Positions 1 to 8,711 of a DNA stretch of 64,000 nt are shown in pieces. A model generated the notes under the pieces. That model did not search any database and was not told the DNA's origin. It was given only the letters and a program-made list of their open reading frames with translations. A program made the position numbers and the translations under genes. The stretch comes from Prescottella agglutinans (GTDB lineage Bacteria > Actinomycetota > Actinomycetes > Mycobacteriales > Mycobacteriaceae): assembly GCF_004011865.1 (NCBI RefSeq), contig NZ_RKLP01000009.1, forward strand, positions 215,349 through 279,348, read 5' to 3'. Every line of letters begins with the position of its first letter. The first letter of the stretch is position 1.

Positions 1-843
1 CCCGACCGCGTCGAGGATGCGTCGGCGAACACGCGCGTCGTAGCTGCGGATGTTCAACTGGAGTTCGGCGTGCCCGGGAATCACGTTGGCGGCGTCGCCG
101 GCGTGGATGGACCCGACGGTGAGCACCGCGGTCGCGGTGCTGGGGATCTCCCGGGAGACGACGGTCTGCAGGCGCAGCACCGTCGCGGCCGCCACCACGA
201 CGGGATCGACCGACGCCTCCGGCATCGACCCGTGAGCACCCTTGCCGACGATCCGCACCCGCAGCGAGTCCGATGCCGCGTACGACGGGCCCGGATGTCC
301 GGCGATCTTGCCGGCGGGCAGGGGCGCCACGTGCTGGCCGAGGACGACGTCGGGCCTCGGGAATCGGTCGAACAGTCCGTCGTCCACCATCGCCTGCGCG
401 CCCGCCCCCAGTTCCTCGGCGGGTTGGAACACGAGCATCAGGGTGCCCGTCCAGCGGGACCTGTCGGTCGCGAGAATCTGCGCCGCGCCCAGCAGGCAGG
501 TGGTGTGCAGGTCGTGACCGCACGCGTGGGCAACCGGCACGGTGGCGCCGCCGGCGTCGGTGGCGGTGACGGTGCTCGCGTACTCGAGTCCCGTCTCCTC
601 CCGGACGGGCAGGGCATCCATGTCCGCGCGGATCAGGGCGGTCGGACCCGCGCCGTTCTTCAGGACGCCGACCACCCCGGTCTTCCCCACACCGGTGGTG
701 ACGTCGAATCCGGACTTCCGTAGACGCTCCGCCACGATCGAAGCGGTGCGGTGCTCCTGGAATCCGAGTTCGGGATGTCGATGCAGGTCCTTGTACAGGT
801 CGACGAGCGTCGGATCGATCGTGATGTCGCTGGGTACAGCCAT
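1..843 (-). CDS. M20-family amidohydrolase (C-terminus beyond window)
   Basis: Zinc-dependent amidohydrolase of the M20 peptidase / N-acyl-amino-acid hydrolase group. The ATG at 843 opens a protein beginning MAVPSDITIDPTLVD; 281 codons lie inside the window and the gene continues off the left edge. Metal-binding motifs are visible: ADMDALP near residue 70 and ACGHDLH near residue 100, followed by FQPAEE with the general-base Glu. The lid domain (GKGAHGSMP) is also present. It is divergent from the SRPBCC gene at 1000. The family hydrolyses N-acyl, hippuryl or indole-conjugated amino acids; the substrate cannot be read from the sequence. Confidence 0.9.
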   Translation of the reverse strand, partial: MAVPSDITIDPTLVDLYKDLHRHPELGFQEHRTASIVAERLRKSGFDVTTGVGKTGVVGVLKNGAGPTALIRADMDALPVREETGLEYASTVTATDAGGATVPVAHACGHDLHTTCLLGAAQILATDRSRWTGTLMLVFQPAEELGAGAQAMVDDGLFDRFPRPDVVLGQHVAPLPAGKIAGHPGPSYAASDSLRVRIVGKGAHGSMPEASVDPVVVAAATVLRLQTVVSREIPSTATAVLTVGSIHAGDAANVIPGHAELQLNIRSYDARVRRRILDAVG

Positions 844-999
844 GGGATTCCCTTCGACTGCGTCGTCCGATCCTCTCAGCTCCGACTCGACGTGGGGCGG
901 CTTCCAGGTCGTGCCGTGCGATCGTTACGTTCGGTGTCGTCCCCTAGCATCGACGAAACGTCACGTTCCGGAGCCCCACCCGAAATCCGAAGGAGCATC

Positions 1000-1497
1000 A
1001 TGCGTCTGAGCGACAACCCCACCGTCGAGGTCGTCGAGCGTCTGGCCTGCACCCCCGAGCAGGCGTGGGCGCTGGTCACCGACATCGAGCTGCCCACCCG
1101 CGCCGACGGCGAGCTGCAGCGGGTCGAATGGCTGGACGGGGCGACCGGGGTCGCCGTCGGAGCGAGGTTCCGTGGGTACAACGCCAGCCCGCACGTGGGG
1201 GAGTGGCAGACCGAGTCGGAGATCGCCGAGGTCGAGGACGGTCGCCGTTGGGTGTGGTGTGTCGGCTCCGTCGAGGTGCCGGTGGCCTCCTGGGGTTTCG
1301 AGGTCGAGCCCGACGGCGACGGCACCGTCGTGCGGCAGTGGGCCAAGGCCGGCACCGGCCGGTCCCCGCTGATCGAGTTCATCGAGCAGCACCCGGACAA
1401 GGAAGGCGCGATCGTCGCCCACCGACTTTCGGTGTGGCGCGACGGGATGGCGGCCAACCTCGCGATGCTCGCGCAGCTCGCCGCCTCCCCCGTCTGA
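1000..1497 (+). CDS. SRPBCC-family (START-like) protein
   Basis: 165-residue soluble protein with a polyketide-cyclase / SRPBCC pattern: an N-terminal strand (VEVVERLACTPEQAW), Trp-rich middle strands (RRWVWCVGSVEVPVASWGFEV) and a long C-terminal helix. ATG is preceded by AGGAG at 991-995. A longer in-frame start at 751 would run back into the divergent amidohydrolase gene and is rejected. SRPBCC proteins bind hydrophobic ligands in a deep cavity; nothing here identifies the ligand. It stands alone between divergent and convergent neighbours. Confidence 0.8.
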   Translation: MRLSDNPTVEVVERLACTPEQAWALVTDIELPTRADGELQRVEWLDGATGVAVGARFRGYNASPHVGEWQTESEIAEVEDGRRWVWCVGSVEVPVASWGFEVEPDGDGTVVRQWAKAGTGRSPLIEFIEQHPDKEGAIVAHRLSVWRDGMAANLAMLAQLAASPV

Positions 1498-1520
1498 GAC
1501 CCGCGACGGGCCGGTCGTGG

Positions 1521-1886
1521 TCAGGCCGTGGGGACCTTGTCGAGGAACCCGAGGACCGTGCGCACCTTGCCCTCGGCGTCGCGCTCGAGGATGTCGAAGC
1601 CGACGACGAGGGGTTCGGCGCCGACCGGGCCGAGCGCCCACGTGAACCGGGCCTGGTCGTGGTGGGCGTCGATGTCGCCGGCCAGGTCGAACCGCATGCC
1701 GTCGAACTGCTGCTGGACCGCCCCGATGAGGGCGCTGAGTGCGGTGTGCCCCTCGGCGCTGCCGATCGGGTCGACGTAGCGCCCGTCCGCGGCCCACAGT
1801 TCCGCGACGAGGGCCGCGCGCTTGTCGGCGTCGGTCTCGTTCCAGGTGTCCAGGTAGCGCTGGACCAAGTTGTCGAAGTCGTTCAC
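1521..1886 (-). CDS. SnoaL-like / NTF2-fold protein
   Basis: 121-residue protein, GTG start at 1886 with AAAGGGG upstream. The pattern fits the SnoaL-like NTF2 fold: an N-terminal helix with LVQRYLDTWNE, then ELWAADGRYVDPIG, then beta strands (ARFTWALGPVG, VVGFDILERDAEGKVRTVLGFLD). Proteins of this type are often found divergent from an XRE regulator, as here (regulator start at 2014), and the shared intergenic region carries a palindrome at 1962-1978. Function unknown; a small-molecule isomerase or binding role is possible. Confidence 0.8.
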   Translation of the reverse strand: MNDFDNLVQRYLDTWNETDADKRAALVAELWAADGRYVDPIGSAEGHTALSALIGAVQQQFDGMRFDLAGDIDAHHDQARFTWALGPVGAEPLVVGFDILERDAEGKVRTVLGFLDKVPTA

Positions 1887-1961
1887 GGTGAACCCCTTTC
1901 GAGTGCGACCGCCGGGTGCGGCCTCTGCGAACGAGCGTGCTCCGCGAACGGCCGCCGGTCG

Positions 1962-1978
1962 ATTACCTCGGAGGTAAT
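1962..1978. promoter_or_regulatory. Palindromic operator candidate between SnoaL-like gene and XRE regulator
   Basis: ATTACCTCGGAGGTAAT is an inverted repeat with 8-nt arms around one central base. It lies 76 nt before the SnoaL-like start and 35 nt before the XRE start, in the -35 region of the regulator if TAGGGT at 2001-2006 is its -10. Position and symmetry suggest that the XRE regulator binds here and controls both genes. Confidence 0.6.
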
Positions 1979-2013
1979 GGGGAGCGTTCCCCCGACCGCC
2001 TAGGGTCGGGTCC

Positions 2014-2793
2014 ATGACGCGGGCACAGGAGCGGCCGGTAGGGGACCAGATCCGGTGGTGGCGCGGGCACCGTCGGATGACGCAACTCGACCTGGCGAAC
2101 CGGGCCGAGGTGTCGACCCGGCACGTCAGCTTCCTCGAGACGGGTCGCGCCAAGCCGACCCGGGCGATGCTCCTGCGACTCGGCGAGCACCTCGACATCC
2201 CGCTGCGGGACCGCAACACCCTGCTGCTGGCCGCCGGCTTCGCCCCGGCATTCCCGGAGCACACGCTGACCGACGTCCCGATGGCGGTGGTCTCCGACGC
2301 GATCCGGACCATCCTGGCGGCGCACGCCCCGATGCCCGCGCTGGTGGTCGATCGGCACTGGAACCTGGTGGACGCGAACGACACCGTCGCGCTGCTGACG
2401 GACGGCGCCGCCGGTCGGCTGCTCGAACCACCCGTCAACGTGCTCCGCCTGAGCCTGCACCCGGACGGGATGGCGCCGCGGATCACGAATCTCGCGCAGT
2501 GGCGGGCGCACGTGCTGCACCGGCTCGACCGGCAGATCGACGCGACCGGCGACGACGAGCTTCGACGGCTGCGCGTCGAGCTGGCGGCGTATCCGGGCGG
2601 AGTCGATCCGACCGGGCCGGGACCCGCGCTCGTCGTGCCCCTCCGGGTCCGGGTGGGCGAGCACGACCTGGCTTTCCTCAGCACGACGACGGTCTTCGGG
2701 ACGCCCCTCGACGTGGCGGTCTCCGAGCTCGCGATCGAGACGTTCTTCGCCGCCGACACCGCGACGGCCGAGTACCTCGCTGCACGCCGGTAG
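2014..2793 (+). CDS. XRE-family regulator with MmyB-like ligand-binding domain
   Basis: 259-residue regulator. Residues about 10-70 form a helix-turn-helix (GDQIRWWRGHRRMTQLDLA, VSTRHVSFLETGRAKPT). The rest matches the MmyB-like ligand-binding domain (LVVDRHWNLVDAND, then the DLAFLSTTTVFGTPLDV and ELAIETFFAADTATA region near the end). ATG at 2014 has no ribosome site but lies 7 nt after TAGGGT, suggesting a leaderless transcript. It is divergent from the SnoaL-like gene and probably controls it through the palindrome at 1962-1978. The domain may bind a fatty acid, as proposed for MmyB homologues. Confidence 0.9.
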   Translation: MTRAQERPVGDQIRWWRGHRRMTQLDLANRAEVSTRHVSFLETGRAKPTRAMLLRLGEHLDIPLRDRNTLLLAAGFAPAFPEHTLTDVPMAVVSDAIRTILAAHAPMPALVVDRHWNLVDANDTVALLTDGAAGRLLEPPVNVLRLSLHPDGMAPRITNLAQWRAHVLHRLDRQIDATGDDELRRLRVELAAYPGGVDPTGPGPALVVPLRVRVGEHDLAFLSTTTVFGTPLDVAVSELAIETFFAADTATAEYLAARR

Positions 2794-2863
2794 GGCGCCG
2801 ACCAGCGTTCTCTGCGGGTGGCCTTACCGTGGAATCCTGCGTTGTCGGTACGAGAGGGTTCGC

Positions 2864-4201
2864 GTGAGGGTTCGACGGACAGCGGCGCTGCTCGGCGCCG
2901 CGGCGCTCGGTGCGGTGACGTTGTCCGGCTGCAGCACCAGCGGTGTGCGCGAATCCGTCGCCGTCGCGTGGGAGCCCTGTACGGACCTGGCGGCCTACGT
3001 CACCGATCTCGGCATCGAACCGGGCGTCGTCGACCGCCTGCAGTGCGCGTCGGTGGGCGTCCCGCTGGACTACACCGATCCGGACGGCCGCACGGTCGAA
3101 CTCGCGCTGAGCCGCGTCGTCGGCACGGATCCGGCGGCGCCGACACTGTTCGTCAATCCGGGCGGTCCGGGGGTGGAGGGCCGCAGCATGGCGGCGACGG
3201 TGGCGTCGGAACTGGGGCTCGGCGGCACCGTCGTCGGGATCGACCTGCGTGGGATCGGGTCCTCGACCGGCGTCACCTGCGACGCGCCGGACGTCCCGGC
3301 CACGCGCGACGACGCGAGCCTGGCGGCGTACGGCGGCGCGATCGCCGCCGCCAACCGGGACTGCGTCGACCTCGACCCCGATCTTCTCGCGAGCCTGACC
3401 ACCGCGACCGCGGCCCGCGACCTCGACCGGGTGCGGCAGGCGCTCGGGCTGGACACCGTCGACTTCCTCGGCGTCTCGTGGGGCACGGTCCTCGGCGCCG
3501 AGTTGCAGTCGCGGTTCCCCGAACACCTGCACCGGGTGGTCCTCGACAGCATGGACTACACGGGAGACTCGGCGACCGAGGCACTGCGAACCCTCGCGGC
3601 GGCCGACCCGGACGTTCCGCGGGACACGGTGCCAGACACGGCCGTTCTGGGCGTCGAGGGCGCCGAGAACGACGGCGGCGCCACCCCCGACGAACCCGAC
3701 GTCCCGCCCGGCGACGCCCCGGCACCCGACGACAACGACTCTCCGCTCGATCCGGAGACCACCGACTTCCTCGAGCGTTCGTTCGACGCGACGGCCGGTA
3801 CCGCCTACATCTGCAACAGCCTCGACCCGGTCGGCGACACCGCGGGCCAGCTCGCGGCGCACCGGGCGCTCAACGTCGAGCTCGGTCGAGATCCGCAGCG
3901 GCGCATCGAGTTCCCCGCCGACTCCGACGTCCCCGGTGTCAGCCTGTGCAGTGGCTGGCCCCTCCCCGCCGAGCCGACGGCCGTCGCGAACACCGGCACC
4001 GACCTGCTGGTCATCGGCCACCGCGTCGAGACCGTCACCCCGTACGGGTGGGCGCTCGACGCGCACGCCGCGATGGGTGGCCGGCTCCTGACGATCGAGG
4101 ACGGGGTGCACGGCTCCACCGTCGGTTCGTCGTGCGGCGGGTTGGTCACCGACTTCCTCGCGTCCGGTGAGCTGAGCGAGAACGACTGCACCCCAAGCTG
4201 A
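2864..4201 (+). CDS. Secreted lipoprotein alpha/beta hydrolase, tripeptidyl aminopeptidase-like
   Basis: 445 residues, GTG start. The N-terminus MRVRRTAALLG... ends in a lipobox (LSGC, Cys23), so the protein is exported and lipid-anchored. The fold is that of TAP-type serine peptidases (mycobacterial Hip1/SlpD-like): oxyanion segment FVNPGGPG near residue 97, nucleophile elbow GVSWG with Ser205, and a TAP-like C-terminal domain (VIGHRVETVTPYGWA, EDGVHGST with the likely catalytic His). The usual catalytic Asp of GELDPVTP reads Glu here (RVETVTP). A Pro/Asp-rich insert sits near residues 265-290. Confidence 0.85.
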   Translation: MRVRRTAALLGAAALGAVTLSGCSTSGVRESVAVAWEPCTDLAAYVTDLGIEPGVVDRLQCASVGVPLDYTDPDGRTVELALSRVVGTDPAAPTLFVNPGGPGVEGRSMAATVASELGLGGTVVGIDLRGIGSSTGVTCDAPDVPATRDDASLAAYGGAIAAANRDCVDLDPDLLASLTTATAARDLDRVRQALGLDTVDFLGVSWGTVLGAELQSRFPEHLHRVVLDSMDYTGDSATEALRTLAAADPDVPRDTVPDTAVLGVEGAENDGGATPDEPDVPPGDAPAPDDNDSPLDPETTDFLERSFDATAGTAYICNSLDPVGDTAGQLAAHRALNVELGRDPQRRIEFPADSDVPGVSLCSGWPLPAEPTAVANTGTDLLVIGHRVETVTPYGWALDAHAAMGGRLLTIEDGVHGSTVGSSCGGLVTDFLASGELSENDCTPS

Positions 4202-4341
4202 TTACCGGTCGGGTGGACACACCCCGCGGCCGCCTGCTCGAAAGACCGACCCGGCACCCGAGTCGCTGATAGCATTTTGTCCGGTTCACCTCGATGCCTC
4301 GTTGACAGATCTGTTCTCTCAACCCACGAAAGGTGGAGCGA

Positions 4342-5334
4342 ATGTGCACCAGGGTCATGTGGCCTGATGCGGCCGGTTCGGTGCTCGTCGGCCGCAACAT
4401 GGATTACCACCGCGATACCGGAACGAATCTCTGGTCCCTTCCCCGCGGAATCGAACGGCACGACGGCGTCGGCGGATCGCTCAGCTGGACGTCCAGGTAC
4501 GGAAGCGTCGTGGCCGGTGCCTTCGACATGATGTCCGTCGACGGGATCAACGAGGCCGGCCTGTCCGGCCACATCCTCTGGCTGACCGAATCCGAGTACG
4601 GGACTTTCGACAAGTCGCGGCCGGCGCTCAGCATGGCGATCTGGCTGCAGTACTTCCTCGACAACTTCGCGACCGTCGCCGACGCCGTCACCTGGATCGA
4701 GGAGACCGACGTTCAGGTCGTGCCCCTGGGGGATCCGGCGACTGGTGAGGTGCCGGCGGTGCATCTCGCGCTCGACGATGCGACCGGTGACTCGGCGATC
4801 GTCGAGTACGTCGACGGCGGCGTCGCCAGGGTCTGGCACGACCGCGCTTACCGGGTGATGACCAATTCGCCGACCTACGACAAGCAGATCGAGATGCTGA
4901 AGGAGGTGGCGGGTTTCGGTGGCGACAAGCCGCTTCCCGGCACCACGCAGGCATCCGACCGATTCGCGCGCGCCGCCCACTACGTCGGTCACCTGCCGCA
5001 ACCGCAGACCCGGGTGGAGGCCGTCGCGGGAATGTTCAGCGTCATTCGCAACGCGGCCCAGCCGTTCCGAGTGCCGGAGCCGGGCAAGCCCTACGCGTCG
5101 CAGACCATCTGGCAGACGGTGGCGGACCTGACCAACCGGCAGTTCGTCTTCTCGTCGACCACACGGCCCAACGTGGTCTGGGTGAACCTCGCAGAACTGG
5201 ACTTCACCGAGGGCGCGTCCGCGCGCAAGCTCGACCTGATCGCCGACACGGCGCTCGAGGGCGGACTCGGCGGCAACGTCACGGGCCGGTTCACCGAGGC
5301 GGCCCCGATGCAGTTCCTGGAACTGGTGCACTGA
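4342..5334 (+). CDS. Choloylglycine hydrolase-family (Ntn) linear amide C-N hydrolase
   Basis: 330-residue Ntn hydrolase of the penicillin V acylase / bile salt hydrolase group. I take ATG 4342 so that Cys is residue 2 (MCTRVMW): after Met removal it becomes the catalytic N-terminal nucleophile. AAAGGTGGAG is 5-12 nt upstream. Family signatures follow: GRNMDYH near residue 20, then GINEAGLSGHIL and VMTNSPTYDKQ (conserved Asn). No signal peptide is visible, so it should be cytoplasmic. Substrates in the family are N-acyl amides such as penicillin V, bile salts or acyl homoserine lactones. Its 3' end overlaps the convergent sulfatase gene by 44 nt. Confidence 0.88.
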   Translation: MCTRVMWPDAAGSVLVGRNMDYHRDTGTNLWSLPRGIERHDGVGGSLSWTSRYGSVVAGAFDMMSVDGINEAGLSGHILWLTESEYGTFDKSRPALSMAIWLQYFLDNFATVADAVTWIEETDVQVVPLGDPATGEVPAVHLALDDATGDSAIVEYVDGGVARVWHDRAYRVMTNSPTYDKQIEMLKEVAGFGGDKPLPGTTQASDRFARAAHYVGHLPQPQTRVEAVAGMFSVIRNAAQPFRVPEPGKPYASQTIWQTVADLTNRQFVFSSTTRPNVVWVNLAELDFTEGASARKLDLIADTALEGGLGGNVTGRFTEAAPMQFLELVH

Positions 5335-6985
5335 TCAGTCCGCGCTCGGGCGTGGTGCCGCACCTGTCCATGACCTCGAACAGCTTCGCGTGCATGCGCG
5401 CGGCCTGGTCCGGATCGAAGTAGGCGACGTTGCGCGCGTCGGCGCGGTTGTGTAGTTCCAGCGGGTCGGTCTGCATGTCGTACATCTCGAACTGCGGCGG
5501 CGTGACGTCGGCCGGGTCGAAGTACGCCGAGTACTTCCACCGGTGATCGCGGATGGTGCGCATGTGGTTGGGCTGCGTGACGATGTTCTGCCCGTCGGGG
5601 GTGGCGCAGTTCTGGTCGTCGTAGGTGAAGTGCAGAACGTCCTGCACCTCCGCGCTGGGCGCGGTCGGGTTCGCGGCGGCGTCGGTGACGATCGGCATCA
5701 GGTCGACGCCCCGGAAGTCCCACGCGGACCGGTCCGGAACGTCCGCGAGGGTGGCGAGCGTCGGCATGACGTCGATCAGCGATGCGAGCGCGCCGGAGCG
5801 GGCCGGCTGCGGGAACAGCGCCGGGTTGCTGATCACCATCGGCACCCGCAGCGTCTCCTCGTACGCGTTGAACACCTTCTGTCGCAGCCCACCGTGCGAC
5901 ATACCCATCTCGCCGTGGTCGGACATCCGGATCACGACGGTCGAATCCCGCACCCCGGGACGGGACTCGAGGGCGTCGAGAACCGCGCCGATGTGCTCGT
6001 CGACCACCTTGTGCATGTAGGCGTAGAAGTTGACGTAGTTGCGGGCCGCCTCCGGGCCGGGCAGCGGACCGAGTCCGGCGGCGAGGAGCACCTGCGACTG
6101 CACCTGCGCCGTGGGTTTGAAGTTGAGGGCGAGGGACTCGTCGTAGGTCGGCGGCAGGTCGATGCCCTGCTCGAAGATGCCGGGCGCGTCGGAGCCGTAG
6201 TTGTCGCACGTGCCGTTGATCGCGTCCCACGTCTGCGGATACGCCAGCACGTCGTGCGGGTTGACGAACGAGACGACGAGCGCGAACGGCCGGTCGTCGT
6301 TCGGGTCGAGGCCGCGCAGGAAGTCCACGGCCTCCGCGGCGTAGCGGCTGTCGAGATCGGCGCAGCCGCCGCCGAAGTGGTCGGGGTCGGTGTCCTGGCC
6401 GCCCTCGGGCGGGATCCAGCCCTGGAACCCGTACGCCGCGACGTCCGCGCCGGACGGGTCGCCGCCGCCCGCACCCTTGCTCATGTGCCACTTGCCGCGG
6501 TAGTGCACGTTGTAGCCGGCGGAGTCGAGGAGCTTGGCCATGTTCTGGAGGCCCAGCGGCAGGGTCGGTTCCGTCGGGGAGACGGTCCCGCCCTCGGTCA
6601 GGGTCGCGGTGACCCCGTGCTGGGCGGGATACAGCCCGGTGAAGAACGTGCTCCGGCTGGGCGAGCACATCGCGGCGTTGCAGCAGCAGTTGTCGAACGT
6701 GAGCCCGGTGTCGGCGAGGCGCTTGCGGTTGGGGAGGTTCGCCTCGGCCCACCCCTGGGGCCAGAACATCGGTGGGCGCTCCTGATCGGTGATTATCACG
6801 ACGATGTTGGGGCGGTGGGGAAGTCCGCTCGGCTTGGCGGCGCGCGCGGGTTGTGGCGACGCCGTCGCGTGGGTGGTGGCCCCGGCCATGCCCGCGACCA
6901 GTAGGGCGCCGGCGCCGCCGAGGAAGGTCCGACGCGAGAACGGGTGGTCGACGGTGTCGAGAATCGGTTCGCTCAGGGAGTCCAT
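5291..6985 (-). CDS. Tat-exported sulfatase
   Basis: 564-residue arylsulfatase-family enzyme. A twin-arginine signal (SRRTFLGGAG, Arg18-Arg19) is followed by a hydrophobic stretch. The formylglycine motif CSPSR starts at Cys107, which must be oxidised to formylglycine for activity. Metal ligands are visible in IITDQE near residue 67 and in the MSDHGEMGMSHGG region. Export after folding fits Tat. It could release sulfate from external sulfate esters; choline-sulfatase-like or glycan substrates cannot be told apart. The 3' end overlaps the Ntn hydrolase gene on the other strand. Confidence 0.9.
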   Translation of the reverse strand: MDSLSEPILDTVDHPFSRRTFLGGAGALLVAGMAGATTHATASPQPARAAKPSGLPHRPNIVVIITDQERPPMFWPQGWAEANLPNRKRLADTGLTFDNCCCNAAMCSPSRSTFFTGLYPAQHGVTATLTEGGTVSPTEPTLPLGLQNMAKLLDSAGYNVHYRGKWHMSKGAGGGDPSGADVAAYGFQGWIPPEGGQDTDPDHFGGGCADLDSRYAAEAVDFLRGLDPNDDRPFALVVSFVNPHDVLAYPQTWDAINGTCDNYGSDAPGIFEQGIDLPPTYDESLALNFKPTAQVQSQVLLAAGLGPLPGPEAARNYVNFYAYMHKVVDEHIGAVLDALESRPGVRDSTVVIRMSDHGEMGMSHGGLRQKVFNAYEETLRVPMVISNPALFPQPARSGALASLIDVMPTLATLADVPDRSAWDFRGVDLMPIVTDAAANPTAPSAEVQDVLHFTYDDQNCATPDGQNIVTQPNHMRTIRDHRWKYSAYFDPADVTPPQFEMYDMQTDPLELHNRADARNVAYFDPDQAARMHAKLFEVMDRCGTTPERGLISAPVPGTASGPPR

Positions 6986-7153
6986 CGGCTGATCTCCGTC
7001 CGGGAAGCGATCGCGGAATCCAGGCGCTCGGAATCGTCATTCTGTCCGAGGAATCCGCCCCCTACCTGCGGTTCGGGCAATTGTCGGGATCCGACCCCTA
7101 GACTTGCATGGACTTCCAACTATAGGATGGGCGATGAATGTTGGAGGTGACGT

Positions 7154-8707
7154 ATGTCTCCTTCACGTCTTGGCAGCGACAGCAAAGGACGGGTTCGGGC
7201 AATGAGCGTTCGAGAGCTCTCTCACTTCATCGGCGGCAAGCGGATCCCCGGTGCGTCCGGCAGATTCGCCGACGTCTTCGACCCCAACACCGGGCAGGTG
7301 CAGGCGCGGGTTCCGTTGGCCGACCAGTCCGAGACCGAGGCGGCCATCGCGAACGCGGCCGATGCCCAGAAGGAGTGGGCGGCATGGAACCCGCAGCGCC
7401 GCGCCCGCGTGCTGATGCGGTTCCTGCAGCTGATCCAGCAGGAGATGGATCCGCTCGCGCGGCTGCTGTCGTCCGAGCACGGCAAGACCGTCCCGGATGC
7501 GAAGGGTGACATCCAGCGCGGCCTCGAGGTCGTCGAGTTCGCCACCGGCATCCCGCACCTGCTCAAGGGCGAGTACACCGAGGGGGCGGGCTCGGGTATC
7601 GACGTCTACTCGATGCGTCAGCCGCTCGGCGTCGTCGCCGGCATCACCCCGTTCAACTTCCCGGCGATGATCCCGCTGTGGAAGGCTGCGCCCGCCCTCG
7701 CGTGCGGAAACGCGTTCGTGCTCAAGCCGTCCGAGCGGGACCCGTCGGTGCCGCTGCGCCTGGCCGAGCTGTTCCTCGAGGCCGGTCTGCCGCCGGGCGT
7801 GTTCAACGTCGTCAACGGCGACAAGGGTGCGGTCGACGTGCTGCTGACCGACCCGCGGATCAAGGCCGTCGGCTTCGTCGGCTCCACCCCGATCGCGCAG
7901 TACATCTACGAGACCGCCGCGGCGCACGGCAAGCGCGCGCAGTGCTTCGGCGGCGCGAAGAACCACGCCATCGTGATGCCGGACGCCGATCTGGACCAGG
8001 TGGCCGACGCGCTGGTCGGTGCCGGCTACGGCTCGGCCGGCGAGCGGTGCATGGCCATCTCGGTTGCGGTGCCGGTCGGTGAGGAGACCGCGGACGCGCT
8101 CGTCGCGAAGCTCACCGAACGGGTTCGGGAGCTCCGGATCGGCCGCTCGGACGACGAGACCGCCGACTTCGGGCCGGTGGTGAGCAAGGATGCTCTCGAC
8201 CGCGTCAACGGCTACGTGCAGATCGGCGTCGACGAGGGTGCCGAGCTGGTCGTGGACGGCCGCGGCTTCACCCTCGACGGCCACGAGGACGGATTCTTCG
8301 CCGGCGCAACCCTGTTCGACCGCGTCACCCCGGAGATGCGGATCTACAAGGAGGAGATCTTCGGTCCCGTCCTGCAGGTCGTCCGCGCGCACGACTACGA
8401 GGACGCGCTGCGCCTGCCGACCGAGCACGAGTACGGAAACGGTGTCGCGATCTTCACCCGCGACGGCGACACCGCCCGCGACTTCTGCTCCCGCGTCGAG
8501 GTCGGCATGGTCGGCGTCAACGTGCCGATCCCGGTGCCGATCGCGTACCACACCTTCGGCGGCTGGAAGCGTTCCGGATTCGGCGACCTCAACCAGCACG
8601 GCCCGGACTCGATCCGCTTCTACACCAAGACCAAGACGGTCACGCAGCGCTGGCCGTCCGGGTTCAAGGAGCACTCGGACCACTTCGTCATCCCGACGAT
8701 GGACTGA
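7154..8707 (+). CDS. mmsA: CoA-acylating methylmalonate-semialdehyde dehydrogenase
   Basis: Oxidises methylmalonate semialdehyde to propionyl-CoA with NAD and CoA, the last step of valine (and thymine) breakdown. ALDH-fold landmarks: GITPFNFPAMIP, KPSERDPS, VGFVGSTPIA and the catalytic Cys in AGERCMAIS. ATG 7154 has GGAGG 6 nt upstream and gives 517 residues. An internal ATG at 7202 (MSVRELSHF) gives 501, closer to the family length, but has a poor ribosome site; either is possible. TATAGGAT near 7121 may be the -10. First gene of a six-gene operon. Confidence 0.93.
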   Translation: MSPSRLGSDSKGRVRAMSVRELSHFIGGKRIPGASGRFADVFDPNTGQVQARVPLADQSETEAAIANAADAQKEWAAWNPQRRARVLMRFLQLIQQEMDPLARLLSSEHGKTVPDAKGDIQRGLEVVEFATGIPHLLKGEYTEGAGSGIDVYSMRQPLGVVAGITPFNFPAMIPLWKAAPALACGNAFVLKPSERDPSVPLRLAELFLEAGLPPGVFNVVNGDKGAVDVLLTDPRIKAVGFVGSTPIAQYIYETAAAHGKRAQCFGGAKNHAIVMPDADLDQVADALVGAGYGSAGERCMAISVAVPVGEETADALVAKLTERVRELRIGRSDDETADFGPVVSKDALDRVNGYVQIGVDEGAELVVDGRGFTLDGHEDGFFAGATLFDRVTPEMRIYKEEIFGPVLQVVRAHDYEDALRLPTEHEYGNGVAIFTRDGDTARDFCSRVEVGMVGVNVPIPVPIAYHTFGGWKRSGFGDLNQHGPDSIRFYTKTKTVTQRWPSGFKEHSDHFVIPTMD

Positions 8708-8711
8708 CGCG

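Noticed and set aside
7154..7201. A separate 16-residue leader peptide before mmsA
   Set aside because: The ATG at 7154 is in frame with mmsA without a stop, so it is simply an alternative start.
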